Shown: positions 18,196 through 27,229, counted from the first letter of the stretch. The stretch is 64,000 nt of DNA from Candidatus Heimdallarchaeota archaeon B3_Heim (GCA_003144275.1 NJBF01000012.1:24098-88097); one strand, 5' to 3'. The notes: generated from the letters alone by a model not told the origin. A program made the numbers and translations.

Positions 18196-18597
18196 TTAAA
18201 AATAACTTCTGCTTTTGTTATCAGCTTCAATATACATGGTTTTTGATTGTTTATCGGTTGGATCACATTTCAAGACCTTTAACAAGAAAAATTTTGCTAA
18301 CTCCCAATTTTTTCTTTGATAATAGAATTTTCCTAGTTCTCTCCACGATTTAACTGATTTAACTCCGCTCTTACTGTCAAGAAGATCAGAATTTTCTGTA
18401 TTCGCTTGACCAATTGAAGAGGCACAATAGGGGCATCGTTCAAGCCCAACCATTTTCAAATCCTGTAAACACGAGGCACATATGAAGCGGTGGCAAGTCT
18501 TACACTCATAGTTCTCTTTTTGCTCTTCATTATATTCGGTGCAAAGACAACAATATACAGTGCGGTGTTCTTCTCGTGGTGGTAGACGTTCTAACAT
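18196..18597 (-). CDS. RING-like zinc-binding protein with C-terminal TPR-like segment
   Basis: A 133-residue protein with four cysteine pairs: C16/C19, C32/C35, C40/C43 and C55/C58 (with H36), spaced like a RING/treble-clef domain (CCLC, CKTC, CASC, CPYC). The second half, WRELGKFYYQRKNWELAKFF onward to KCDPTDKQ, reads like one tetratricopeptide repeat. Zinc modules of this kind occur in Asgard archaea, some as ubiquitin-system parts, but no E1, E2 or ubiquitin-like gene is in the window, so a protein-interaction role is as far as the sequence goes. Confidence 0.65.
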   Translation of the reverse strand: MLERLPPREEHRTVYCCLCTEYNEEQKENYECKTCHRFICASCLQDLKMVGLERCPYCASSIGQANTENSDLLDSKSGVKSVKSWRELGKFYYQRKNWELAKFFLLKVLKCDPTDKQSKTMYIEADNKSRSYF

Positions 18598-18723
18598 CTT
18601 AATCTGGGATTAAGATGAACGAAGCCTCAATTAAGGTTTTCTATCTTGGAATTTTTCACGCAAAGAAGTATTTTCATCAAAGACTATCAGGGATTGATGA
18701 GGATCAGAAGCTTTAAATAGCAC

Positions 18724-20058
18724 ATGAGTTCCTTATTCCAAGAAATAAAACATGGAGAATGGATTATATTGAAACTCGGGGCAATGCAGCCTCTTAAGAA
18801 GTACAAATTCTTACAAGAACAAGTTTTTGAAGGATTTTGGCCTTTCAGCAGATTTCAATCACCTGCGAACGTCCTTCTTTTACTTCTGGTCTATTTCATC
18901 TGGGGGTTTTGTCTATATCTAATCTATAATATTCCTCTTAGTTTTATGATCGCAGGATCATGTGGCGCCTTCGGATTATTCTTATGGACGATAGGTATTT
19001 TTCGTTATGCGAATGCTTTAAGAAATGTTAAAATTGAGAGAATCAATAAGGTTAATCAAAAATTCTTAATTGGATTCCTTGAAAATCTATTCCATCCTTC
19101 ATCCATTGTCCTTGGTGTATTTATATTTACAGCTGTGTTAACATATCTCTTTACCTCTCCCTCACTAGGGACAGATAATTTTCTTACGGAACTCCGATCT
19201 GCTATGAACGTAGAATCTTTACCCCCTCTTCTTATGTTATTCATTTTCTTATTAATTTTTGATCTCTGTTACAGATTAGGATTATCTCTATATCTAATTC
19301 TAACTCAAATAAAAAGAAATCTCATTTTGTCTCATTACCTTAATACACCATTATTAAAATCTCATTTTTCTCCTATAGACATTCGAAATTTAGAAAGATC
19401 TGATCGTATCCATTTTGTATCTATATGTGGAGGGTTCACACTTATCCCTTTAGGGTTATTGGATCCAATCATACTCATTGTTTTACTAATTTATATTAGT
19501 ACTACTTTTATCCTTTCAACAGCAGTACTTATTCATTTACGGTTCATGTATCTTCGAGCTATTCCTGATGGCATAATGAAATTAATTAGATCAGCCAAAT
19601 TTGCCCAAGTTGGTACAATCAGATCAGGAAAAAAACCCCATCTTACCCCAACTCTATTTATCTTCAATGGTAGAAATTTTTTTATCGCTACATCAAATAG
19701 AAGTCAAAAAGTTAAGAATCTAAGTAATTTTAATAAGATTGCAATCTTCATTGACTCTCAAAATCAACGTGATTTTACAAAAAATGTAGGACTCTTGACT
19801 ATTGGACATGCAAGAATTTATGGCCACAATATAAGAACTGGAATCGGCTATTTTCTTATCTTAGGCTTTCGAATGATCCGTACCTATCTACTATTTCAGT
19901 TGAAGTATCCTCATTATATAAATGAATATTTGAGAGGAACTAAAGACCTACCTCGTGCGTGGCAGGTGTTTCCTATCATAAGTAGAACGATAATTGAAAT
20001 AATACCAGAGGAATTTTATTTGTCCAAAGCTTCAAGATCGGAATTAATCAAATTTTAG
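18724..20058 (+). CDS. Membrane protein fused to a pyridoxamine-phosphate-oxidase-like split barrel
   Basis: A 444-residue protein. The first two-thirds hold about six to eight hydrophobic helices (for example VLLLLVYFIWGFCLYLIY, VLGVFIFTAVLTYLF, LLMLFIFLLIFDLCYRLG). The C-terminal part from about residue 285 has a PNPOx-like barrel pattern: AKFAQVGTIRSGKKPHLTP, NFFIATSNRSQKVKNL, KIAIFIDSQ, GHARIYG. Such barrels bind FMN, F420 or haem. Joining one to a polytopic membrane part is unusual, and I know no named family for the full chain. A soluble barrel protein follows after 17 bases, suggesting joint function in membrane redox chemistry (inference). Confidence 0.65.
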   Translation: MSSLFQEIKHGEWIILKLGAMQPLKKYKFLQEQVFEGFWPFSRFQSPANVLLLLLVYFIWGFCLYLIYNIPLSFMIAGSCGAFGLFLWTIGIFRYANALRNVKIERINKVNQKFLIGFLENLFHPSSIVLGVFIFTAVLTYLFTSPSLGTDNFLTELRSAMNVESLPPLLMLFIFLLIFDLCYRLGLSLYLILTQIKRNLILSHYLNTPLLKSHFSPIDIRNLERSDRIHFVSICGGFTLIPLGLLDPIILIVLLIYISTTFILSTAVLIHLRFMYLRAIPDGIMKLIRSAKFAQVGTIRSGKKPHLTPTLFIFNGRNFFIATSNRSQKVKNLSNFNKIAIFIDSQNQRDFTKNVGLLTIGHARIYGHNIRTGIGYFLILGFRMIRTYLLFQLKYPHYINEYLRGTKDLPRAWQVFPIISRTIIEIIPEEFYLSKASRSELIKF

Positions 20059-20075
20059 GGCTGTGAATTTAACCT

Positions 20076-20570
20076 TTGAGAGTGAAATGTAAAATTGATG
20101 GGAAGTGGTGCGACCTTCCAGACACTATTTCACAGTTCTTTCTCAAAAAAGCAATGATATACGTTTGCTCAATGGATCGCTTGAAGAAGCCAATAATTCA
20201 ATCAGTTATTTTTGTAAATGAACCTAGCAAATGTACAATCGCATTCATGGCAAAAAAGTCATCTCAGATTGGGAAAAATTTACAGAATAATCCCTATCTA
20301 ACTCTTACTCTCGATGAAACCCATTTAAAAGATCCTTTACAGCACGAAGGTATAATGATTGAGACGACAACACGATCTTCTAAGTCTCAAAGTGAAATAC
20401 AACAATGTTATGATGATTTACAAAAAAAGTATGGAATTGATATTACAACAAAAATCTTAGGAATGGAAATAATAACAGATTATATTAAAATACAGGCAAC
20501 ACCGACAAAGATTATTCACTGGGAAGGCCCGTTCTATCGAAAATTTGTATGTACAAGTAAGAAAGTATGA
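20076..20570 (+). CDS. Pyridoxamine 5'-phosphate oxidase-like flavin/F420-binding protein
   Basis: A 164-residue small split-barrel protein. The order KKAMIYVCSMDRLKKPIIQS, KCTIAFMAKKSSQIGKNLQN, NPYLTLTLDE, then a helical insert and TDYIKIQATPTKIIHWEG follows the PNPOx fold. The start is a TTG at 20076; a GTG two codons later is equally possible. It follows the membrane-barrel gene at 17 bases and precedes the DinB-like gene by 36, so the three may be co-transcribed. The cofactor (FMN, F420 or haem) and substrate are not evident. Confidence 0.65.
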   Translation: MRVKCKIDGKWCDLPDTISQFFLKKAMIYVCSMDRLKKPIIQSVIFVNEPSKCTIAFMAKKSSQIGKNLQNNPYLTLTLDETHLKDPLQHEGIMIETTTRSSKSQSEIQQCYDDLQKKYGIDITTKILGMEIITDYIKIQATPTKIIHWEGPFYRKFVCTSKKV

Positions 20571-20606
20571 AATATTGACTTTAAAGTAAATAGTGCTATC
20601 AAAAAG

Positions 20607-21119
20607 GTGTGTAAGCTGAATAACCAAGAAACAAGCCTTCAAATTGGTCATGTCTTAGCAAAGGAGTTTGGAAGGAGTTGGCTGATATTGCGTGAAGCAA
20701 TGGAAAATATCTCTGGTAAGGAGTGGAATAATAGAACGAATAATTGGTCTTTTTCAAATACAGTTTATCATATAATTGAAACAGCAGAATATTACCATAG
20801 AAATACCCCTGAAGGAATGGAATGGGGGAAACGAGCTGGTTTTTCGTGGACAGATGACAGTGAAGAGACAATATTAAGAAAATTGGCAAGTCTTACTAAA
20901 AACGATTTAATCGAATATCTAGATGAAATTGAGAAGTGTATCTCACAGAGCTTGGAAAAATCTACTAACGAAGACCTTTTCGGCACGGATAGTTTTAACA
21001 ATGGTAAGTTGCGAATAATCGAAAAAATGTTGTACCTACTTCGACATAATATGCATCATATTGGAGAACTTAATAAAGTTCTAAGAGACACAGAAAGCAA
21101 ACGAATTAAATGGCAATAA
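20607..21119 (+). CDS. DinB-like four-helix-bundle protein
   Basis: A 170-residue, mainly helical protein. It has WSFSNTVYHIIETAEYYHR in the second helix and LLRHNMHHIGELNKVLR in the last, the spaced histidines that bind a metal in the DinB/YfiT superfamily. Members include thiol-dependent transferases and metal-dependent hydrolases; the reaction here is unknown. It starts with GTG at 20607. It lies directly after the two split-barrel genes, and faces the ArsR gene across 37 bases. Confidence 0.7.
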   Translation: MCKLNNQETSLQIGHVLAKEFGRSWLILREAMENISGKEWNNRTNNWSFSNTVYHIIETAEYYHRNTPEGMEWGKRAGFSWTDDSEETILRKLASLTKNDLIEYLDEIEKCISQSLEKSTNEDLFGTDSFNNGKLRIIEKMLYLLRHNMHHIGELNKVLRDTESKRIKWQ

Positions 21120-21156
21120 CGTGTCTAACGGCAGGATCAACTAACACTTGATCTGA

Positions 21157-21600
21157 TTATACTAATTGCAAATCTTCAAACCAATTTCCCATTGACTCGA
21201 ACCAATTCTCTAAAAACGTCTTTAATTGAATAAATGTTGGTTTAACAAGCGAATAATGAGTAAAATTACCCCTTTTCCATCCTTGAATTAATTTTAAATT
21301 CTCCAATTTTCTTAAGTCCCTTGAAATTGCAGGTTGCGACTTTTGTAACATAGCTTCAAGTTCACAAGAACAACGATCTTTCTCTCGTAAAGCATTTATA
21401 ATCAACAATCTATCAGTATTTCCAAGAACTTCAAAAATACTTTTTATGAAGGGAAACGGTTCTTCCGCTTTCAGTGCTATAGACAATGCTCCCAGATTGT
21501 GATAATAGTCTTCAGCGTTATCTATCCCCTCACATTTTCCTAATATCTGTACGATACGAGTTTTAAATTGTTCTTCGCCGATTTTGGTCACATAAATCAC
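21157..21600 (-). CDS. arsR: ArsR-family metalloregulator
   Basis: A 147-residue winged-helix repressor. The DNA-binding part (FEVLGNTDRLLIINALREK, SQPAISRDLRKLENLKLI, GWKRGNFTHYSL) is preceded by CSCELEAML, close to the ELCVCDL metal-sensing motif of arsenite sensors. About 60 extra N-terminal residues are atypical of minimal ArsR (about 100). It is divergent from an ACR3 arsenite exporter gene, which strongly supports arsenite sensing: metal binding would release it from the shared 123-base promoter region. Confidence 0.9.
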   Translation of the reverse strand: MIYVTKIGEEQFKTRIVQILGKCEGIDNAEDYYHNLGALSIALKAEEPFPFIKSIFEVLGNTDRLLIINALREKDRCSCELEAMLQKSQPAISRDLRKLENLKLIQGWKRGNFTHYSLVKPTFIQLKTFLENWFESMGNWFEDLQLV

Positions 21601-21636
21601 TAATCTGATGGGTTAAACTATTTTAAGAAGCTATAT

Positions 21637-21646
21637 AAAAATTTTT
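21637..21646. promoter_or_regulatory. Candidate ArsR operator, AT palindrome in the arsR-acr3 spacer
   Basis: AAAAATTTTT is a perfect ten-base palindrome in the middle of the divergent 123-base region, flanked by TATATA stretches that may be the arsR TATA box. ArsR dimers bind short inverted repeats over promoters, so this position fits, but the AT-rich setting makes chance likely. Confidence 0.3.
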
Positions 21647-21673
21647 AAATATATATAACAAAAAGTGAATACG

Positions 21674-21683
21674 TTTTATAAAA
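21674..21683 (+). promoter_or_regulatory. TATA box for the acr3 gene
   Basis: TTTTATAAAA lies 40 bases before the ATG at 21724. Archaeal transcription starts roughly 25 bases after the box centre, giving a leader of about 20 bases. Position and sequence both fit a promoter regulated by the divergent ArsR. Confidence 0.5.
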
Positions 21684-21723
21684 TTATCTATTTTTAAAAT
21701 CAACAGTAATCTGGTGTTAAACA

Positions 21724-22785
21724 ATGGAAACTCATGATTCAATGGCCATTAAACATGACAAAGAGGAATCAGCACTAAGCTTATTCGAAAAATATCTGGT
21801 GGTTTGGATTCCATTATGTATGCTCGCAGGAATACTCTTATCCCAATATCTACCATGGATTAGTGAGACAATTGATAATATCCAAATAAGAGGAATTTCC
21901 ATTCCGATAGGTATTTGCTTATTTCTTATGATGTACCCCGCAGTACTCAATCTCACGAGTTCTGAATTAAGAAAACTCGGTAGAAATCCAAAACCAATAA
22001 TCCTCACTCTCTTCTCAAATTGGATAGTCGCACCAATTGTTGGTCTTGTATTAGCGAATTTCTTTCTGGCAGGAAACGACGAACTAATAACTGCAATAAT
22101 CCTACTTAGTGCCAGTCCTTGTACAGCAATGGTATTAGTATGGGGATTAATGGCTGAAGGGAATCAAGAACAAAATGTTGTTAACACAAGTTTGAATACA
22201 ATTACAATAATGGTTCTTTACGCTCCACTTGTTACAATTCTCACTGGAATTCAAAATATCCCTATTGACAGAGTCAGTCTTGCATTATCGGTTATTATGT
22301 TCATTGGATTACCAATCTTTCTCGGATTGTTAAGTAGAAATTATTTAATTTCACAAAAAGGAGATCTTTGGTTCAATGAGACTTACCGACCGATAATTGG
22401 TAAAGTAGCAATTGTTGCGTTACTAATAACTCTGATTTTATTATTTGCTTTAAATGGTAATACTCTTATTGAAAATCCAGAACTACTCGTCTTAGTTTCG
22501 ATTCCATTATTGCTAGGTTTTGTGATAGTTGTTGGGTTTAATATGTTCATTACCCGTATATTCAGGTTACAGTACAAAGAAGCTATTATTACAGTGATCA
22601 TCGGATCTTCAAGTCATTTTGAAATAGCAATTGCAACAGCGATTGCCGTGTACGGACTTGGATCAGTAGCTGCTCTAGGTACAACAATGGGATTATTCTG
22701 GGAAATTCCCATCATGCTCAGTATTGTGTATATGGGAAAATATCTTGGAAAAAGAGCTTTTTGGAACACCGAAGCGAAGACATAA
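21724..22785 (+). CDS. acr3: ACR3-type arsenite efflux transporter
   Basis: A 353-residue, ten-helix protein of the BASS/ACR3 family. The family's essential cysteine is in LLSASPCTAMVLVWG (C133), and QNVVNTSLNTITIMVLYAPL and the late GSSSHFEIAIATAIAVYG also match ACR3. It exports arsenite across the cytoplasmic membrane. Position divergent from arsR makes a two-gene arsenic resistance unit. No ArsC reductase or ArsM methyltransferase is obvious beside it; the SAM methyltransferase just downstream on the other strand lacks the ArsM cysteine pattern. Confidence 0.92.
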   Translation: METHDSMAIKHDKEESALSLFEKYLVVWIPLCMLAGILLSQYLPWISETIDNIQIRGISIPIGICLFLMMYPAVLNLTSSELRKLGRNPKPIILTLFSNWIVAPIVGLVLANFFLAGNDELITAIILLSASPCTAMVLVWGLMAEGNQEQNVVNTSLNTITIMVLYAPLVTILTGIQNIPIDRVSLALSVIMFIGLPIFLGLLSRNYLISQKGDLWFNETYRPIIGKVAIVALLITLILLFALNGNTLIENPELLVLVSIPLLLGFVIVVGFNMFITRIFRLQYKEAIITVIIGSSSHFEIAIATAIAVYGLGSVAALGTTMGLFWEIPIMLSIVYMGKYLGKRAFWNTEAKT

Positions 22786-22821
22786 GCTTTTATCACTGTT
22801 CTTTGAGAATGTGGTTAATAT

Positions 22822-23511
22822 TCAAACAGTTTTCTTTATTAAAAATCGAAAATGACCCCATCCCTTTTGTGAAAGGACATTCTCGAGATTATAGGGGGTA
22901 TCGAACACCTCATTATAGACTAAACTTTCAATGTGAAAATCTTTGAAGAAATCGAATACATCTTCTATATGGGAGAAAAAATGAGGAATTCCATCCTCCA
23001 CCCCACTTTTTATAACAATTGTCTGCTCATCAACAATACGATTACCTTTTTCTCTAAATTGAGATCCCCTATCTTTTGTTAATAGAGTTCCATAGAAAGC
23101 TCCTCCAGGCTTTAGAATACGATACACTTCGGAAATGGTTTTCACAATATCCTTTCTAAATGCATGATATATAACATTAAAACTTACTACTAAATCAAAA
23201 GTATTATCTGGATGAATATTTTGTGTCATTCGTCCCTGGTTAACATTGGCTGATAAACCAGCTTTTTCTAGCCACATTTTGGTTTCTAGAACGGCTTCTT
23301 TTGAGATGTCGCTCGCATAAACTTGGTATCCCTGAGCCGCGAAAAAAACCGTATGTCTCCCAATTCCACAACCAAGATCATAAACTTTAATTTCAGGATT
23401 TTGACCCAGTGAAAAGACTAAGCTCATTACAGGACCATCGGGTATTTCCCAACCGCTTTTATCCTTAAGTTCTAACCAGTTCCAGCCCTGTTGTACTGAT
23501 TTTTTTTTCAT
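22822..23511 (-). CDS. Class I SAM-dependent methyltransferase
   Basis: A Rossmann methyltransferase with motif I VYDLGCGIGRHTVFFA, acidic YASDISKEA, FDLVVSFNVIYHAF and LKPGGAFYGTL. The substrate is unknown. The frame extends upstream to a GTG at 23568, overlapping the DMT transporter gene by 38 bases and holding AAGGAG inside. The ATG at 23511 avoids the overlap but has no clear ribosome site, so the start is unsettled (230 or 248 residues). It is co-directional with, and probably co-transcribed with, the transporter gene. Confidence 0.8.
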   Translation of the reverse strand: MKKKSVQQGWNWLELKDKSGWEIPDGPVMSLVFSLGQNPEIKVYDLGCGIGRHTVFFAAQGYQVYASDISKEAVLETKMWLEKAGLSANVNQGRMTQNIHPDNTFDLVVSFNVIYHAFRKDIVKTISEVYRILKPGGAFYGTLLTKDRGSQFREKGNRIVDEQTIVIKSGVEDGIPHFFSHIEDVFDFFKDFHIESLVYNEVFDTPYNLENVLSQKGWGHFRFLIKKTV

Positions 23512-23530
23512 GCTATGACCACATTCAGAA

Positions 23531-24469
23531 TTATCGGGATATGTTCGTCCGTGAATTCTCCTTCCCACTTGTTTTTGCCCTATTAAATTGTAAGGTAAAA
23601 GTAGAAATAAGCAAAATTACTAGCCCTATCCATTCATTCATCAAAGGCATCTCCTCGAGAAATACCATTGAAAGAAATACAATTTGTGGAAACATCGTTC
23701 CATTAATAATAGAAATATCCATAGCTCTTATTTTCCGCATAGCATTATTCCACAAAGTAAATGCTAAGGCTGTGTTCACAACTCCCAACCAAAGAATCAT
23801 GATGAAGGACTTTAAAGAAATGGATGGAATTGACTCAAAGCTGAAAGCAAATACTAATAGTAAAATAGATCCAAAACTCATGCTAATAGCTGTAATTAAC
23901 AAGGGATGAAGAGAATTTCCACGATTTATTCCCCGACCTATAATTGATGACAGAGCATTTACTACAACTAATCCTAGCCCTACAAGTAACCCTGAGATAG
24001 AGAAAAGTTCAAATTGGAACGGATAGAAGTAATAAAGAATCCCAATTAGGGCGATAAGAAAGAAGAATATTTCAAACCTAGAAGGGAATTCCTGGAGAAA
24101 AAATAAAGAGAATAAAATGACAACAAATGGAGTAAGATTTAGGAGGAAGGATACAGTTATCGCTGGCAAAAGGGATAAGGCCAAAAACTGCCCTCCTTGT
24201 GTAAAAGTAATGAACACTAAGCCATAAACAAATAACAGTATCCACCATCTCCTACCTTGATTCTTTAGACTATTACGATGAGAAGAATTGATAAAAACCA
24301 ATGTGAGAAGCAGAAGGGATCCAACAAGGTAACGAAGTCCCGCAAAATATAAAGGAGGCAATTCATCTAAACCAAATTTAATAATAACCCAAGAACTACT
24401 CCATAAAACAGTTACGAATAGTGCCTGTAATACTGCGTATACATATTCACGAGAAAACTGATTTTTCAT
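23531..24469 (-). CDS. DMT superfamily (EamA) transporter
   Basis: A 312-residue membrane protein with ten predicted helices in two EamA halves (VLWSSSWVIIKFGLDELPP with the classic first-helix pattern, then IIGRGINRGNSLHPLLITAI opening the second half). Family members export amino acids, metabolites or drugs; the substrate is not predictable. It is followed by the methyltransferase gene on the same strand, which may modify or relate to the exported compound (inference). Confidence 0.85.
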   Translation of the reverse strand: MKNQFSREYVYAVLQALFVTVLWSSSWVIIKFGLDELPPLYFAGLRYLVGSLLLLTLVFINSSHRNSLKNQGRRWWILLFVYGLVFITFTQGGQFLALSLLPAITVSFLLNLTPFVVILFSLFFLQEFPSRFEIFFFLIALIGILYYFYPFQFELFSISGLLVGLGLVVVNALSSIIGRGINRGNSLHPLLITAISMSFGSILLLVFAFSFESIPSISLKSFIMILWLGVVNTALAFTLWNNAMRKIRAMDISIINGTMFPQIVFLSMVFLEEMPLMNEWIGLVILLISTFTLQFNRAKTSGKENSRTNISR

Positions 24470-24572
24470 TCAATCAACCTAAAATACTGATGAATTTCAA
24501 GAGTAACTTCACCAAGGAAGGAGAGGTACTCTGAATTTATGGCAAAAATAAATATAACTGACTGGGGAAGGA

Positions 24573-25427
24573 GTGTTAGTTCACCTCTTAAAACAAGCGG
24601 AATTTCAAATGGATTCTTGGCCACCACTAATCGAACAATTTTATCAGGAAATCTGTGACTCTTGTAATAAACAGATTGACCCCCACCGTTTCATCTTCGA
24701 AAGTAGAGCACTACTCCGATTAGACCTTGATAATTTAGCATTGGAAACTATACCATCATCGACTGGCGACATAGCTAGCTTACAAACTTTGAACCTAAGA
24801 AATAACAGGTTAAAGGATCTTCCAAAGCAATTAGAGAATCTCAAAGCGTTAGAGGAGGTTTCTCTTTCGGCCAATTCATTTACGAAAGTACCTGAATGCT
24901 TAGTGAAAGTTTCATCATTAAAAATTCTTCATTTGGTTAAGAATCAACTTACACATCTTCCTGAAGACATGAGTAATTGGACTCTCCTACGTGAACTAGG
25001 TATTGCTAAAAATGAATTAAAGAAACTACCTGAATCTATTGGTACATTGAAGAATTTACGTGAAATTTCATTATCGAAAAATCCACTTTCAACTTTTCCA
25101 GAGAACTTTAGTAAGTTATTAAATCTGAAATTCCTGTTTGCTTATTCATGCTCAATCCATTCCCTTCCAGAGAGTTTTGGTGATCTCAAATCACTCGAAA
25201 AAGTCGATTTGAGTAATAATCAACTAAGAAAACTCCCTACATCAAGTGAAGGGTTAACCAAGATGGAAAATCTTGATTTACAACAGAATCAGCTTACGAC
25301 TATTCCTTATACACTTTTATCCCTCCCTTCCCTAAAATATTTGAATTTGTCCAAGAATCCACTAACCGCTGAAACTCGAGCCCAATTATCATCACATACC
25401 GAGAAGAGTGTCAGAATGATCTATTAA
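24573..25427 (+). CDS. Leucine-rich-repeat protein
   Basis: A 284-residue protein. After about 45 non-repeat residues come roughly nine repeats of 23 residues with the LxxLxLxxNxLxxLP pattern (SLQTLNLRNNRLKDLPKQ, LLRELGIAKNELKKLPES, SLEKVDLSNNQLRKLPTS, KMENLDLQQNQLTTIPYT). There is no signal peptide, so a cytoplasmic protein-binding scaffold is likely. The GTG start at 24573 overlaps GGGGAAGGAG. An in-frame ATG at 24609 is the other option. An out-of-frame ATG at 24539 behind GGAGAGG opens a 38-codon frame, so a short upstream frame may influence translation. Confidence 0.8.
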   Translation: MLVHLLKQAEFQMDSWPPLIEQFYQEICDSCNKQIDPHRFIFESRALLRLDLDNLALETIPSSTGDIASLQTLNLRNNRLKDLPKQLENLKALEEVSLSANSFTKVPECLVKVSSLKILHLVKNQLTHLPEDMSNWTLLRELGIAKNELKKLPESIGTLKNLREISLSKNPLSTFPENFSKLLNLKFLFAYSCSIHSLPESFGDLKSLEKVDLSNNQLRKLPTSSEGLTKMENLDLQQNQLTTIPYTLLSLPSLKYLNLSKNPLTAETRAQLSSHTEKSVRMIY

Positions 25428-25450
25428 CACTGGATATCAAGTGTTATATT

Positions 25451-26299
25451 ATGTTTATCCCGATTCTTGTGGCGTTAACTGGGACTATCATTCTAAATAT
25501 TGGATTTGTACTCCAAAAAAGTGAAGCAGAAAAACTTCCACCCTTTATAACCAAAGATATTAGTAATTCCCTTAGAAAGATTCTGAAATGTAGAATCTGG
25601 CTATTTGGAACATTGTTAACAACATCAGGATGGCTTTTTTTCTTGATTGCGATCTCCTTGGCACCTTTGACAGTGATCGCTCCTCTTAGTAACGCAGGAG
25701 TCATTATTCTTGCTGTCATTTCAATTTTCTATTTAAAGGAATCATTACACATTTACGAATGGATAGGATTCTGTGCAATCCTTGTAGGAGTTATTTTCAT
25801 ACCCATTTATTCTATTCCTGTTACTAGTGACGGAGTTGAGTTCGATACGTTTTTACTTGTGATAATAACTATCATTGCTCTTATTGGTCTCATAATATTA
25901 AAAATCAGTCAGAAATTACTCTTTCCCCTAAAAAATGGAAGTATTTTAGGTATTGCTTCTGGAGTGACTGCTGGACTTGGTTCTGCATTCACAAAAATGC
26001 TTGGATTATTAGCTGAGGAACTGATTCCGCTCTTAATAGCTTTATTATTTGTTGGAATATTTCAAATCCTTTCTTTCTTAACTTTACAGACAGCCTTTCA
26101 ACAAGAACGTGCAACGATTGTCGTCCCACTGTTTAATAGTTTTGCTACGCTTCTACCTCTAATCTATGGAGTATTCGTTTTCTCAGAAACTATTCCTATT
26201 GGCCAACTAATGGGGATTATATTGATGGTACTTGGTGCTTCGGCATTATTTCAATTCAGCGGAAAGGATTTTAGCTCAAAAATACAGGATGACTACTGA
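25451..26299 (+). CDS. DMT-superfamily membrane transporter
   Basis: A 282-residue protein with nine or ten helices. It has the EmrE/EamA-like pattern with small-residue-rich helices: SLAPLTVIAPLSNAGVIILA and, in the second half, QTAFQQERATIVVPLFNSFA with VFSETIPIGQLMGIILM. These features also resemble NIPA-type magnesium transporters. The substrate is unknown. The stop overlaps the fpg start by one base (TGATG), so the two are translationally coupled. Confidence 0.75.
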   Translation: MFIPILVALTGTIILNIGFVLQKSEAEKLPPFITKDISNSLRKILKCRIWLFGTLLTTSGWLFFLIAISLAPLTVIAPLSNAGVIILAVISIFYLKESLHIYEWIGFCAILVGVIFIPIYSIPVTSDGVEFDTFLLVIITIIALIGLIILKISQKLLFPLKNGSILGIASGVTAGLGSAFTKMLGLLAEELIPLLIALLFVGIFQILSFLTLQTAFQQERATIVVPLFNSFATLLPLIYGVFVFSETIPIGQLMGIILMVLGASALFQFSGKDFSSKIQDDY

Positions 26300-27150
26300 T
26301 GCCCGAAGGACCTGAAGTTGAATCAGTTCGTCTAGAGTTACTACAATTAACTTCGCAAAAAGTGAAGAAAATAACACTAACGCCCCTTTCACAGAAATAT
26401 CCGAAATATCTAGGAAAAGAAGACGAGTTCTCACAGTTCAGAGGTCAAGAATTGAGGAACATTCACCGTTTTAACAAATTCCTCATTTGGGAGTTTGAGA
26501 AAAAACCTGTTATCCTAAATCATCTTGGTATGTCTGGACGCTGGACGATTGTTGATACTAAAGAGGAAATATCTACAAAAACCACTCATCCAAAGGTCAT
26601 TGTAGAAATGAGCAAGCCTCCTTATGCCATTTTCGACGATACTCGCAATTTTGGTCAATTTAGGATTTTTTCCTCGATGGAGGCAGTAAAACTATATCCT
26701 CCAATCAAGAAATTAGGAATAGATGGATTAACCAAGGTGTTTCCACTTCAGGATTTTGTAGAACGAATTGCTGAACAACGTTTTCAAAATAGACAGATTG
26801 GAGATCTTTTGATGGATCCACGCCTAGTAGCAGGCATTGGAAATATCTACAAAGCTGAGATCTTGTTTGAGGCGAAAATTCATCCTGAGCGAATTATATC
26901 AACTTTAACACAAGAAGAAACAGTATTTCTGGGAAAATCTATTTCAAAAATTCTTTTAAAGGCATTTTATGATAAAGGAAGTTCTTTTGATGCTCGGTAT
27001 AAACTCCCTTCTGGAGAAGGAGGACAAGCACAACGCTGGCATATGGTGTATCAACGAATTGACCAGCCATGTGGGGAATGTGGATCATTGATAAAAAAAT
27101 TAATACAAAAAAACAGAAGTACGTATTTCTGCCCCAAGTGTCAACACTAA
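26299..27150 (+). CDS. mutM: Formamidopyrimidine-DNA glycosylase (Fpg/Nei family)
   Basis: A 283-residue DNA glycosylase/AP lyase. It starts MPEGPEVE, whose Pro2 is the catalytic nucleophile after Met removal and Glu3 the acid. The helix-two-turn-helix is DPRLVAGIGNIYKAEI, and the C-terminal zinc finger has C258, C261, C278 and C281. It excises oxidised purines such as 8-oxoguanine. Fpg is common in bacteria but patchy in archaea, so acquisition by transfer is plausible. It is coupled to the upstream transporter gene by a one-base overlap. Confidence 0.92.
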   Translation: MPEGPEVESVRLELLQLTSQKVKKITLTPLSQKYPKYLGKEDEFSQFRGQELRNIHRFNKFLIWEFEKKPVILNHLGMSGRWTIVDTKEEISTKTTHPKVIVEMSKPPYAIFDDTRNFGQFRIFSSMEAVKLYPPIKKLGIDGLTKVFPLQDFVERIAEQRFQNRQIGDLLMDPRLVAGIGNIYKAEILFEAKIHPERIISTLTQEETVFLGKSISKILLKAFYDKGSSFDARYKLPSGEGGQAQRWHMVYQRIDQPCGECGSLIKKLIQKNRSTYFCPKCQH

Positions 27151-27229
27151 GGCAAAGAAAAGTAGAGGGAGAAAAAGAAGGGAGAGAGATGAAGACTTCA
27201 TCTAAAATAATAAATGTGTATGTGAATAC

